Source of the DNA: DASXVU01 sp963732855
GTDB lineage: Archaea > Thermoplasmatota > Thermoplasmata > Methanomassiliicoccales > UBA472
Direction: 5' to 3'
DNA length: 64,000 bases
Assembly (NCBI GenBank): GCA_963732855.1
Contig: CAVTBB010000001.1
Span: 62,001 to 126,000, forward strand
Shown here: positions 16,482-24,986 of the stretch, piece after piece
How positions within the stretch are numbered: position 1 is the stretch's first letter
Layout of the letters: every line of letters starts with the position of its first letter
Program-made: the position numbers and the translations under genes
The notes under the pieces: model-generated
Database searches by the model: none
Told to the model about the DNA's origin: nothing
What the model saw: the letters and a program-made list of their open reading frames with translations, nothing else

Positions 16482-18575
16482 ATGGAGCCCAGACCTAAGT
16501 TCTCCAATCATCTTGTCAACGAGAAGAGCCCGTACCTCATCATGCACTCCCACAACCCGGTCGACTGGTACCCATGGGGGGAGGCCGCCTTCACAGAGGC
16601 GAGGCGCTCCGGAAAGCCAATTTTTCTTTCCATCGGGTACTCTGCCTGCCATTGGTGCCATGTGATGGAGAGGGAGTCGTTCGAGGACCCGGACGTTGCA
16701 CAGGTCCTGAATGACAAATACGTCTGCATCAAGGTGGACCGGGAGGAGAGGCCTGATATCGATGAGCTCTACATGAAGGCCTGTCAGGCCATGACCGGGG
16801 GAGGGGGTTGGCCACTCACCATCGTGATGACGCCGAAGAAGGTCCCTTTCTTTGCCGCCACCTACATACCGCGCCAAGCGAGGTTCGGGATGTCGGACAT
16901 CATATCCGTACTGAATGCGGTCGCGAAAGCCTGGAAGGAAGAACAGAATGAGATCCAAGGAATCACCTCGACCATCCTGAAGGACATCGCGGCGATGGAG
17001 ATAGTAAGACCAGGTGAACCGAATATCAAGTACCTCGACGATGCCTACCAGGGACTCAAGAAAACGTATGAGGAGAAGTTCGGCGGATTCGAGAAGTCCC
17101 CCAAATTCCCCATTCCCCACAAGGTCGTGTTCCTGCTACGATTCTGGCACGACACAGGCAACGAGGATGCCTTGAGGATGGCCGATTGGACCCTCACCAA
17201 CATGATGCTGGGAGGGATCCATGATCACATTGGTGGAGGATTCCACCGCTATTCCACCGATGAGCAGTGGATACTGCCTCATTTCGAGAAGATGCTGTAC
17301 GACCAGGCGTTGATCACGATCGCCTATGTTGAAGCCTACCAGGCCACAGGCAATGATGAGTACGGGAATGTGGCCAAGGCGACGATCGAGTATGTTCTAA
17401 AAGACCTTGTTTCAGAACAGGGGGCGTTCTGTGCCTCGGAAGACGCTGACAGCGAGGGGGTGGAAGGGAAATTCTACACGTGGACGCAGGATGAGATCGA
17501 AGAGACTCTCAGTGATATGAGGCCAGAGATCTTCATGCAGTGCTATGACGTGCGTCCTGAGGGAAGCATCGGTTCTGGTATCGAGGGGGACATCGATCGG
17601 AACATACTCCACCTTATCGCTGACAATGCCACGTTGGCGGCCAAGTTCGAAATGAGCCCGCGTGAACTGGCCGACTATCTGGATACGTGTAAGCAACAAT
17701 TGAGAGGGATCCGGGAGCTCCGGGTCCGGCCGGCCAAGGACGATAAAGTCCTGACCGATTGGAACGGCCTCATGATCGCCGCGTTAGCGAAAGCGGGGAG
17801 GGCATTCGGGGAGGAGCGTTACGTCCAGGCGGCCAAACGGGCAGTGGATGCCATCGAAGGGCTGCTGGCATCACCCAATGAAGGTCTGTACCACATGTAC
17901 CGGGAAGGAGAGGCCAGGGTGAATGGACTGCTCTCCGATCATGCATATTATATCTGGGGGCTTTTGGAGCTTTATCAGGCCACCTTCGAGTATCGTTACC
18001 TGAACCGGGCGGTGGAATACGCACGGAGAACGATCGACCTCTTCGGCGACGAACGGGGAGGCTTCTACAACTCGGTAGCCAAGGATGACCTGGTGCTCCT
18101 GAGCAAGGAGATATCGGACGGGGCGATGCCATCAGCTAACTCGGTGATGGCCTATGACCTGGCGATCCTGTCCTCCATGCTCGATGACCGATCCATGAGG
18201 GAAGCAGCTCTGGCCTCGGCAAAGTACTACAACTTCTATCTCAGCCGAGTACCCGATGCCCTGTCCTTCTTCATGATGGCGCTGAGATCGCTTTTGAAGC
18301 CGAGCCAGGAGCTGGTCATTGCGGGCGACCCTAATGAAGAGCTGACCAGGAGCATGATCGGTTCCGCGAACTCGGTCTACATACCGTACACGATCCTGAT
18401 GTTAAATCCCATACGCAGCGGGAGAATGGCGGACTGCAAGAACCTGGCCAGCCTGAAGGACAAGATCCCCATCGACGGGGAAACGACAGCGTATCTGTGC
18501 CAAGGCGGCAACTGCCTTAAGCCAACTCACGACATCGACGAGCTTATGGATATGCTCCGCCCAACGAAACGCTAG
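16482..18575 (+). CDS. Thioredoxin-fold / glycosidase-fold protein (YyaL, DUF255)
   Basis: This 697-residue protein has the architecture of the YyaL / SSP411 (spermatogenesis-associated protein 20) family. The N-terminal DUF255 thioredoxin-like domain includes NEKSPYLIMHSHNPVDWYPWG and the YSACHWCHVMERESFED active region with a CxxC at CHWC. It is followed by a six-hairpin (alpha,alpha)6 barrel related to N-acylglucosamine 2-epimerases, with GGIHDHIGGGFHRYSTDEQW, HFEKMLYDQA and DADSEGVEGKFYTW. The family is highly conserved but has no settled function; a redox-linked sugar or protein-modifying enzyme has been proposed. Length is normal. Its stop overlaps the convergent ECF S-component gene by four bases. 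Confidence 0.93.
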   Translation: MEPRPKFSNHLVNEKSPYLIMHSHNPVDWYPWGEAAFTEARRSGKPIFLSIGYSACHWCHVMERESFEDPDVAQVLNDKYVCIKVDREERPDIDELYMKACQAMTGGGGWPLTIVMTPKKVPFFAATYIPRQARFGMSDIISVLNAVAKAWKEEQNEIQGITSTILKDIAAMEIVRPGEPNIKYLDDAYQGLKKTYEEKFGGFEKSPKFPIPHKVVFLLRFWHDTGNEDALRMADWTLTNMMLGGIHDHIGGGFHRYSTDEQWILPHFEKMLYDQALITIAYVEAYQATGNDEYGNVAKATIEYVLKDLVSEQGAFCASEDADSEGVEGKFYTWTQDEIEETLSDMRPEIFMQCYDVRPEGSIGSGIEGDIDRNILHLIADNATLAAKFEMSPRELADYLDTCKQQLRGIRELRVRPAKDDKVLTDWNGLMIAALAKAGRAFGEERYVQAAKRAVDAIEGLLASPNEGLYHMYREGEARVNGLLSDHAYYIWGLLELYQATFEYRYLNRAVEYARRTIDLFGDERGGFYNSVAKDDLVLLSKEISDGAMPSANSVMAYDLAILSSMLDDRSMREAALASAKYYNFYLSRVPDALSFFMMALRSLLKPSQELVIAGDPNEELTRSMIGSANSVYIPYTILMLNPIRSGRMADCKNLASLKDKIPIDGETTAYLCQGGNCLKPTHDIDELMDMLRPTKR

Positions 18576-19348
18576 ACCTCATCCGGAAGCCGGGCTGGTA
18601 CGTTGTCGACGTAGGTCACCTGGAACCTAGACTGGAATCGGCGGAACGCGCGCATCACCGGCTTGGCCAAGGCCACGGTGAAGACAACATTCCCTCCGGC
18701 ATGCAATAATCCGAACGGCAGCCCCATCCCGAATACTGCTGCAAAGTTCGCCAAATTCATATTGTACAACCATACCCAGCTGCTAAAATCGAGTATCTCG
18801 TTATACATCCAACCGAGGCCGAAGCAGAGCAATGCCATTTTTGTGACGCTCATGTCCTTACTCCTCCTTCCGATGAGTCCGGACAAGAAACCGATCACTC
18901 CCCAACCGGCCATCTGCCAGATCGTCCAAGGCCCCATACCGAGGAATAGATTGGAGACGATGGCCGTTGTGCTTCCGACCATAAACCCTGCCAAAGGTCC
19001 GAAGACCAGCCCTACCGCCATGATAAGGAAAGTGCATGGCTGCACGCTTGGGATGGCAGCGAACGGGATGCGCGAAGCGGCGATGATGGCGCCGAGGATC
19101 CCGATCAGTGCCACTTCCTTGGAACTGACCGAGGTCTCCTCGAACCGCCCGAAGAACGTGACCAGGAGGAGCAGCATGAAAGCGTTGGTGAGCAACGCCG
19201 CGTAGGTCCTCAGGTCCGATGGGTTCACGAACGTCAGATACAGGATGAAGGCCCCGACGATAATCGTCGCCAGGGTCGGAGCTATAGATTTGTAGGTGAT
19301 CGGCGAATGGGGCCTGGCGCTCACCGTTTCCATCGTCCCTGCCTCCAT
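18572..19348 (-). CDS. ECF transporter S component (substrate-binding membrane protein)
   Basis: This 258-residue protein has six or seven hydrophobic helices. It carries the S-component hallmark region ASRIPFAAIPSVQPCTFLIM, then GLVFGPLAGFMVGSTTAIVSN and GPWTIWQMAGWGVIGFLSGLIGRR, seen in ECF substrate-capture proteins. It directly follows the double ATPase gene (no gap) and EcfT, completing an energy-coupling-factor importer. The ligand is not certain. The DUF4430-type proteins upstream in the same operon belong to the cobalamin-binding intrinsic-factor / transcobalamin fold group, which points to a corrinoid; a different vitamin cannot be excluded. Start ATGs at codons 1 and 6 are both possible. 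Confidence 0.82.
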   Translation of the reverse strand: MEAGTMETVSARPHSPITYKSIAPTLATIIVGAFILYLTFVNPSDLRTYAALLTNAFMLLLLVTFFGRFEETSVSSKEVALIGILGAIIAASRIPFAAIPSVQPCTFLIMAVGLVFGPLAGFMVGSTTAIVSNLFLGMGPWTIWQMAGWGVIGFLSGLIGRRSKDMSVTKMALLCFGLGWMYNEILDFSSWVWLYNMNLANFAAVFGMGLPFGLLHAGGNVVFTVALAKPVMRAFRRFQSRFQVTYVDNVPARLPDEV

Positions 19349-20809
19349 CTAGACCACCCCGAGCTCTTCCTTCGCGATGGCCATCATCTCGTCCAGCGGG
19401 ATCTCGGTCAGACATCCGTCCTTAAGCCGGAGCACCCGGCTGGAGTATTCCGCGATGAAACGGTAGTCATGGGTGACCAGGATGGTGGTCTGACCTTCCG
19501 CGCGGAGCCTTTCCAGGATGTCGCCCAGTTTTGCCTTGTTCCACTGGTCCAGACCTCTGGTGGGCTCATCCAGTATCAACACCTTCGGTCTGGCAACGAG
19601 TATCGAAGCCAATGCGGCGCGCTCCCTCTCCCCACAGCTCAGGTCCCGGGGAAACCGTTTCAGGTAACGTTCCATGTCCAGGATCTTCAATGCCCAGTTG
19701 ATCCTCTCGTCCCATTCCTTCTCGTCTATCTTGATGTTCCTTAGAGTGAACTTCAACTCTGCCTCGAGGGATTCCTCGAACAGGTAGTCGTTCGGGTTCT
19801 GCCCCAGATAACCGATCGTCCTGGCGATGAACGCGGTGGTCATGCCGGATATGCTCTTGCCGTTGATCTTGACCTCGCCGGTCTGAGACCTCAGCAGCCC
19901 GTTAAGGTTCTTCATGAGTGTGGACTTGCCGCTGCCGTTGTCGCCGGTGATGGACACGAGCTCACCGGTCTTGACCTTCAGATTGAGGCTTTTCAGCACT
20001 TCCCTGCCATCATAGTCAAAGCAGATGCTGTCCGCCTCGATGATTGCCGGATTCCCGTCCGGGATGGGGACGTTCCTGCTCTCTGGCGAGTCCAGCAGGC
20101 CCATGCCTTTCATGTGACCGATCATCTCATCCCTCGGACCGTCCTTCACGATCGTGCCCTGATCCATGATGATGATGCGATCGGGATAGTCGATACAGCG
20201 CTCGATGCGATGCTCCACCAATATCACCGATATTCCCAACTCCCGGTTCATCTGCTTGAGGAACTCCAGGAACAGAACGGCGTTGTCTCCGTCAAGCTGC
20301 GACGTAGGCTCGTCCAGCACAATGTATTTCGGGCGCATGGCTAGGATCGATGCCATGGCCACCTTCTGCTTCTCCCCGCCGCTCAGTTCGGGGATGAAAC
20401 GGGTCAGGTACCTCGACAGGTCAAGATATTCGGAGTATTGATGTACCCTTTCCTTCATGGTCTCGACCGGAACGCACATATTCTCCATGCCGAAGGCCAT
20501 TTCGTTCTCCACGTTGGTCATGACCAGCTGGTTCTCGGGGTCCTGGAACACCATTCCAACGATGTTCGCATAGTCCGACGGCGTGTTTTCCCTGGTATCC
20601 TTTCCGTCTACGACCACGCGACCGGATATCTTCCCTCCATAGAAGTGCGGGATGAGCCCGTTCAATGCCCGGCAGAGGGTTGACTTCCCACATCCGGACC
20701 TGCCAAGTATGAGGATGAACTCCCCTTCCTTGACCTTCAAGTTGACATCGTTCAACGATTTGGTGTTCGAGCCAACGTATTGGAATGATAGCTTGTCCAC
20801 CTCGATCAT
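19349..20809 (-). CDS. ECF transporter double ATPase
   Basis: This 486-residue protein carries two complete ABC ATPase domains in one chain, equal to a fused EcfA1-EcfA2 pair. Domain 1 has Walker A GRSGCGKSTL, signature LSGGEKQKVAMA and Walker B YIVLDEPTSQLD. Domain 2 has GDNGSGKSTL, signature LSCGERERAALA (slightly divergent, LSCGE for LSGGE) and VLILDEPTRGLDQ. Both are expected to bind ATP. The start overlaps the EcfT gene by four bases and the stop abuts the S-component start. It drives the ECF importer. The double-ATPase form is common in archaea and Firmicutes. Confidence 0.95.
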   Translation of the reverse strand: MIEVDKLSFQYVGSNTKSLNDVNLKVKEGEFILILGRSGCGKSTLCRALNGLIPHFYGGKISGRVVVDGKDTRENTPSDYANIVGMVFQDPENQLVMTNVENEMAFGMENMCVPVETMKERVHQYSEYLDLSRYLTRFIPELSGGEKQKVAMASILAMRPKYIVLDEPTSQLDGDNAVLFLEFLKQMNRELGISVILVEHRIERCIDYPDRIIIMDQGTIVKDGPRDEMIGHMKGMGLLDSPESRNVPIPDGNPAIIEADSICFDYDGREVLKSLNLKVKTGELVSITGDNGSGKSTLMKNLNGLLRSQTGEVKINGKSISGMTTAFIARTIGYLGQNPNDYLFEESLEAELKFTLRNIKIDEKEWDERINWALKILDMERYLKRFPRDLSCGERERAALASILVARPKVLILDEPTRGLDQWNKAKLGDILERLRAEGQTTILVTHDYRFIAEYSSRVLRLKDGCLTEIPLDEMMAIAKEELGVV

Positions 20810-21672
20810 CTCTTCCCCCCAATGAAGATCGGAGCCAACAAAAGAATGATAACACCGACGATCTCGAAGTCCACCAGTGACGGGTTCACGCCAGACCCTT
20901 GAAGGTAGTTCACCTGCCCGTATCCGAGGATAAACATCGCCACCGCAAAGACCATGGCGGCGATGAACGTTATCACCATGGCGATCTCCCGTGGCATTAT
21001 CTTGGAGATCACGTAGGACGTGCGTTTTCCGGAACCGAATCCCCTGGCCTCCATCGCTTCAGAGATGCCCACCGACCGCTCGAGGGAGTTCAAAAGCAAA
21101 GGCATCACTACCGGAGAGCGGGCCCGCGCCTTCTTGAGCGCACCCCCTTCGTCGAACTCGACCCCCCTGGCACGCATGGCGTCCATGATGTTGTGGGAAT
21201 CGGCCGCAATGGTCGGGTACATCCTTGTGGACAAGGAGAACGAAGTGGTGGTCTTGTAACCGAACCGGGACATGGCCCGCAATGCCTCGTCCGGATGCAC
21301 GATGAATGCCAGCAGCGAGAACGAGCCCACCGCCAGGAATAGCCGAAGGCACATGCTGGCCGCGAACAGAATCGATTCAGATGTTATCGTGATTATTCCG
21401 TAGCTGAAGATGACGTTGTAGCCCGGCGTGAGGAATATATTGAACAAGAACACGAACCCGGCCACGTAGACCGTGTACTTCAGCAGGGAGAGGGCGGACC
21501 GGAGCACTCTCCCTACGATCGCGACCAGCAGAACGAAGATGAAAAGGAGCGCCAGGTACACGATGTCCGATATCAGCACCGACATCACGAACATTGCCAC
21601 TACCAGGACGATCTTCGGTCGGGCATCCAGCTTATGGATCCTAGAATGGGTGTCCTTGTATGGAAATATCAT
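20806..21672 (-). CDS. ecfT: ECF transporter transmembrane coupling protein EcfT
   Basis: A 288-residue membrane protein with five or six helices and the two Ala-Arg-Gly coupling motifs that grip the ATPases: AMRARGVEFDEG and AMEARGFGSGKR, both in the cytoplasmic region after helix 4. The N-terminal LDARPKIVLVVAMFVMSVLI segment is also typical of EcfT. It overlaps the ATPase gene by four bases and lies one base after the DUF4430 gene, so all five genes form one operon. Its role is to couple the double ATPase to the S component. Confidence 0.93.
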   Translation of the reverse strand: MIFPYKDTHSRIHKLDARPKIVLVVAMFVMSVLISDIVYLALLFIFVLLVAIVGRVLRSALSLLKYTVYVAGFVFLFNIFLTPGYNVIFSYGIITITSESILFAASMCLRLFLAVGSFSLLAFIVHPDEALRAMSRFGYKTTTSFSLSTRMYPTIAADSHNIMDAMRARGVEFDEGGALKKARARSPVVMPLLLNSLERSVGISEAMEARGFGSGKRTSYVISKIMPREIAMVITFIAAMVFAVAMFILGYGQVNYLQGSGVNPSLVDFEIVGVIILLLAPIFIGGKR

Positions 21673-21673
21673 T

Positions 21674-22183
21674 TCAATTTCCCTGCAGAGTGATGAATTT
21701 CCAATCTATTACCTCTCCACCGCTGAGGATGGTCTTGTCGACGGCGATCAGGGCATAGGTCCCATTGACATAGTATTGCCAACCCCTGCCTGGGTTCTCA
21801 TTGGCCACGCCATCGATGCCCTGGATGATCGTTCCCATTCCAACGTAAGCCTGCCTGACTACCGAGAAGTCACCGACCTTCGAGCACTCCATCAGCAAGT
21901 CCATGACGTTCGACGAGAAGGACACGTTCTTGAAGATGAACAGAGTGGTGCCGTTCCCGCTTGCGTGGCTCTCATAGATCCAAGTCCCGCTCGTGTTGCT
22001 CCAGGTTGTTATATTATTGCGGAAGTGGACGGTTGAGGCATCGGAGAAATCGATGGCCATCGTCGCGGTCTTGTTCTTGGTGCCGTTGGTATTGCCAGGG
22101 AACAGGCCCATGCCGCTAACCAGCACTACCGCTGCCAAGACTACGACGACGATAGCCACCAGGGTCCATTTTTTCATCTTCAT
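21674..22183 (-). CDS. Membrane-anchored DUF4430 protein, ECF-associated
   Basis: This 169-residue protein has an N-terminal signal anchor (WTLVAIVVVVLAAVVLVSGMG) and a short Asn/Thr-rich linker. A beta-rich domain follows, matching DUF4430 features: MAIDFSDASTVHFRN, VMDLLMECSKVGDFSVV, and the conserved end motif GRGWQYYVNGTYALIAVDKTILSGGEVIDW. DUF4430 lies in the same fold group as the beta domain of intrinsic factor and transcobalamin. The protein is likely displayed outside and hands its ligand to the ECF complex. Genes flank it within 1-4 bases. Ligand identity is inferred only from the family. Confidence 0.82.
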   Translation of the reverse strand: MKMKKWTLVAIVVVVLAAVVLVSGMGLFPGNTNGTKNKTATMAIDFSDASTVHFRNNITTWSNTSGTWIYESHASGNGTTLFIFKNVSFSSNVMDLLMECSKVGDFSVVRQAYVGMGTIIQGIDGVANENPGRGWQYYVNGTYALIAVDKTILSGGEVIDWKFITLQGN

Positions 22184-22186
22184 CCC

Positions 22187-24061
22187 CTACTTCTTCTTGC
22201 CCCTTATGTAGAAGAGGACAATCGCACCCACTAGGACGATCGCGACCGCGGCAATCACGGCGTAGAGCGTGGTGTTGTCAGCCTCTTCAGCGGCAGCAAC
22301 GTTCACGTTGAACACTTCGCTGGCATTCCCGCCCTGAACGTCCTGGGCCCAGAAGGCGACGCTGTAGTTTCCCGCCATGGCGTAGGTATGGTTGACGACT
22401 ATCCCGGTGGCGGTGTTTCCATCCCCGAAGTCCCAGGTGACCGTGACTGGTTCGGCGGAGGTCGCCTGTGCCGTGAACGTGACCTTCAGGTTGTCAAAGA
22501 CGGCGCTGGATAGGGTCAGGATCGGGGGCAGGTTCTCCAGGCAGTAGATGTATCCGTTGTCGGATGCGATGTAGACCCTTCCATTCGCGATGGCCGGCGA
22601 TGCCATGGCGTAGGCGGCGGGCAGGAGGGTCTTATTGAACATTGTTGTCCCGTTCAGGTCCAGCAAGTAGGCCGCCGCGGGGCTTCCGTAAGTGACCAGG
22701 TAGATGCCGGAGCTACTGACGCTGGGCGAACTCTTCACCACTCCCAGGTCCTTCGCCCAGAGCACGGTGCCATTGAACGAGACCATCGTCACGCCGGTCA
22801 CACTGGTGACCACCAATCCTTTCGAGGTCAAGGCTGCGGAAGCAGAGGTGGAGTTGATGTTAACGTTCCACTCTTGAGCCCCGTTGTAACGGTAAGCGGC
22901 GACCCCTCCATCGACGGCCACCATTCCATCGTAGATGGCGTAGGTGATTATGATCTTGTCACTCATCAGCAACGGGGAGGAACGCACCTTTCCAGGCACG
23001 GTCACGTTCCACGCTTCTCCAGTGCCGTTCGCATACACCGCGTGGAGTTTGGAATCCTCGGATCCCACGTAGATGATCCCGTTCTTGGCGGACGGTGCGG
23101 AGAAGTAAATTGAAGAGGCGATCTTGGTGTTCCAGATCTTGGTCCCGTTCATTGCCAGCGCGGTCACGTTACCGTCACCGCTGGCGATTATGATACGATC
23201 ACCGTAAACGATGGGCGAGGAGGTGACTCCGGTCCATGAGAAAGGCATCGAATAGGTCCACAATCGCGAACCGTTCGTGATGTTGAACGAATACACCACC
23301 CCGTCCGTGGACGGTACGATCAGCTGTTCACCCACGACCACTGGCGAAGCGAGCTGCCAGCCGCCGCCGGAAATGTTCGCGGACCAGACGACGTTCCCTG
23401 CCTGGTTCAGGCAGAAGACCTTGGGTGACTTGTCATATGAGAATGTAGTATAGTTGTAGATACCCTGAGTGACCACAAAGATGCGCGATCCGCTGACCAC
23501 GATGGTTGGATCGATGTTGCCGTTGTTCAGGTTGGTCGTGAATATGGTATCGTTGGAAATGCTGGTGGTGATGTTACAGAGGCCAGTGTTCAGGTTGTCG
23601 AACCTGCTTTGCTCCCAGTAGTTACGGTTCACTGGATTTTTTTGCGGAGTAGGCGATGACCAATCCAGGTTGTCCTTGACGTAGTTCCAGGCATATGCGG
23701 AATAGTTAGAGGCTTGAACATCGGTCGCTCCTTGCATCGACATCATCCACGTCCCCGAGGTCGAGTTCCAGAGCCAGAGATGCCAATATTCGTTCGGCCA
23801 CGCCCCTACGAAACCGCCGATCGAATTGACGAAACCGGAGGAGTATTCCATATCGCTGTGTATGGCCATGACCGCATCGATGGTCATATTGAAGGCATCC
23901 ATGCCAGGGGTTACCGGAACGTCTGCCCAATAGGCATCGCCGTTTCCGAAATCGATCAGAACTGAGGCGGTCGGTTGAGTTGCTGCCGCGTTGAATGGAA
24001 CTGCGCTCACTGCCAACAAAGAAATGACCAGGAAACAAGCGATGATGCCTTTAATTCTCAT
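22187..24061 (-). CDS. Surface protein: DUF4430-like, PQQ-type propeller and PKD domains
   Basis: This large exported protein (624 residues from the ATG used here) has four parts. A signal peptide (IIACFLVISLLAVSAVPFNA) is followed by a DUF4430-like domain (about 30-160) with SVLIDFGNGDAYWADVPVTPG and NEYWHLWLWNSTSGTW. A beta-propeller comes next, with repeats such as SRLWTYSMPF, TKIWNTKI, GEAWNVTVPGKVRSSPLLM and TVLWAKDLGVVKSSPSV (PQQ-like, about 200-510). A PKD domain follows (TWDFGDGNTATG), then a C-terminal membrane anchor and KKK. The ATG at 24061 has GGTGG eight bases before it, so I prefer it to the GTG at 24073. Leading the ECF operon, it probably collects ligand at the surface. Confidence 0.85.
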   Translation of the reverse strand: MRIKGIIACFLVISLLAVSAVPFNAAATQPTASVLIDFGNGDAYWADVPVTPGMDAFNMTIDAVMAIHSDMEYSSGFVNSIGGFVGAWPNEYWHLWLWNSTSGTWMMSMQGATDVQASNYSAYAWNYVKDNLDWSSPTPQKNPVNRNYWEQSRFDNLNTGLCNITTSISNDTIFTTNLNNGNIDPTIVVSGSRIFVVTQGIYNYTTFSYDKSPKVFCLNQAGNVVWSANISGGGWQLASPVVVGEQLIVPSTDGVVYSFNITNGSRLWTYSMPFSWTGVTSSPIVYGDRIIIASGDGNVTALAMNGTKIWNTKIASSIYFSAPSAKNGIIYVGSEDSKLHAVYANGTGEAWNVTVPGKVRSSPLLMSDKIIITYAIYDGMVAVDGGVAAYRYNGAQEWNVNINSTSASAALTSKGLVVTSVTGVTMVSFNGTVLWAKDLGVVKSSPSVSSSGIYLVTYGSPAAAYLLDLNGTTMFNKTLLPAAYAMASPAIANGRVYIASDNGYIYCLENLPPILTLSSAVFDNLKVTFTAQATSAEPVTVTWDFGDGNTATGIVVNHTYAMAGNYSVAFWAQDVQGGNASEVFNVNVAAAEEADNTTLYAVIAAVAIVLVGAIVLFYIRGKKK

Positions 24062-24077
24062 AACGAAATCCACCTGC

Positions 24078-24125
24078 CCGGATATGTCCGGTACTAGTAG
24101 TTGGATGTATTATCCAATATATCAA
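24078..24125 (-). promoter_or_regulatory. Promoter and inverted repeat of the ECF operon
   Basis: On the minus strand a TATA-like TTGATATATTGG (24114-24125) lies about 55 bases before the start codon. Next comes a short inverted repeat CCGGACATATCCGG (24078-24091) close to the expected transcription start. Its position fits an operator or a 5' leader hairpin controlling the ECF operon. I found no cobalamin-riboswitch box sequence in the leader. Function is inferred from placement only. Confidence 0.35.
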
Positions 24126-24398
24126 TCCTCGTCTATCAAAAAATTGTTCTTCCTTAGAATTTCTGAATCCCGATCGAATAGAATTCGCCCAACCGACAGG
24201 TCTTGATAAAATCCACTCGATCTTCGGGATAGATCGGTGCCTCCTTATTCCTTTTCGATATCCCTTAGGCGTGGTTTACAGTAAGGAAGTTCCATGTCAT
24301 GAATGGTTAGGACAACGAGATAATGGGGCTAACTTTATAGTGACATACCGACCGGATCGTATCACGATTTATTGATGAATAAAAACGTTTCCGGGGTT
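24126..24398. other. Intergenic region between two leftward genes
   Basis: No gene seen. The DUF4443-like gene ends at 24399 and the surface-protein promoter is near 24120, so this stretch holds the end of one transcript and upstream promoter DNA of the next. The part near 24360-24395 is T/A-rich with TTTCCGGGGTTTC beside the stop codon and could be a weak terminator. Confidence 0.4.
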
Positions 24399-24983
24399 TC
24401 AGATCAGCTCGAACGCTGCCGACAAAGCGCCATCCTCGGCATGATCGTAGGTCTTTGCCGTCCCGATGATGATGACATCGCCCTCGCTCACCGCGAGAAG
24501 CCGCCTCAAGGTTTCGGCGAATTCTGGCCTCTCCTTGTCCAGGTCATAGTCCGGAGGAACGATTAGACGGTCTCCAGAAACGATGACGGTGGTAGCTCCT
24601 TCGGCCCCCGCCTTTATGGCGCTGTCCCTTTGCTCGACGCCCATCTTGATCTTCATGCTCTGACCTTTGACCAGAACGGCGGCGCTGCGGTCGCCCAGGG
24701 TGCTGTCGGTGGGTTCAACCCTTTCCATGTATATCGGAAGCTTGCTGAGGAACTCATGCCCCTTGCTGGTGATCTTTACCCCAGTCTGCTTGACCTCGAT
24801 CATCTCGCGATCGCGTAAATATTCGACAATGGTCCGCATGCTCCCCTCGCCCACATTGACCATGTCCGCAAGCTGCTTGCGCCCCTTGCGCCTTCCATCT
24901 GATAGGATGGAAAGGGTTTTGAAGACGTGGTAATCGGCGAAGCGGTGCACCGGACCATATCTAGGCAAATCAACGAGTTTCAT
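24399..24983 (-). CDS. Winged-helix protein with DUF4443-like domain
   Basis: A 194-residue archaeal protein. The N-terminal half is a winged helix (DYHVFKTLSILSDGRRKGRKQLADMVNVGEGSMRTIVEYL and a wing at MIEVKQTGVKITSKGHEFL). The C-terminal half (about 95-194) has a compact fold with AAVLVKGQSMKIKMGVEQRDSAIKAGAEGATTVIV, the DUF4443-type motif. It starts a few bases after the SAM synthetase stop and is probably co-transcribed with it. A regulatory or ligand-sensing role is likely; I cannot name the ligand. The assignment to DUF4443 is from memory of the motif. Confidence 0.75.
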   Translation of the reverse strand: MKLVDLPRYGPVHRFADYHVFKTLSILSDGRRKGRKQLADMVNVGEGSMRTIVEYLRDREMIEVKQTGVKITSKGHEFLSKLPIYMERVEPTDSTLGDRSAAVLVKGQSMKIKMGVEQRDSAIKAGAEGATTVIVSGDRLIVPPDYDLDKERPEFAETLRRLLAVSEGDVIIIGTAKTYDHAEDGALSAAFELI

Positions 24984-24986
24984 CGC

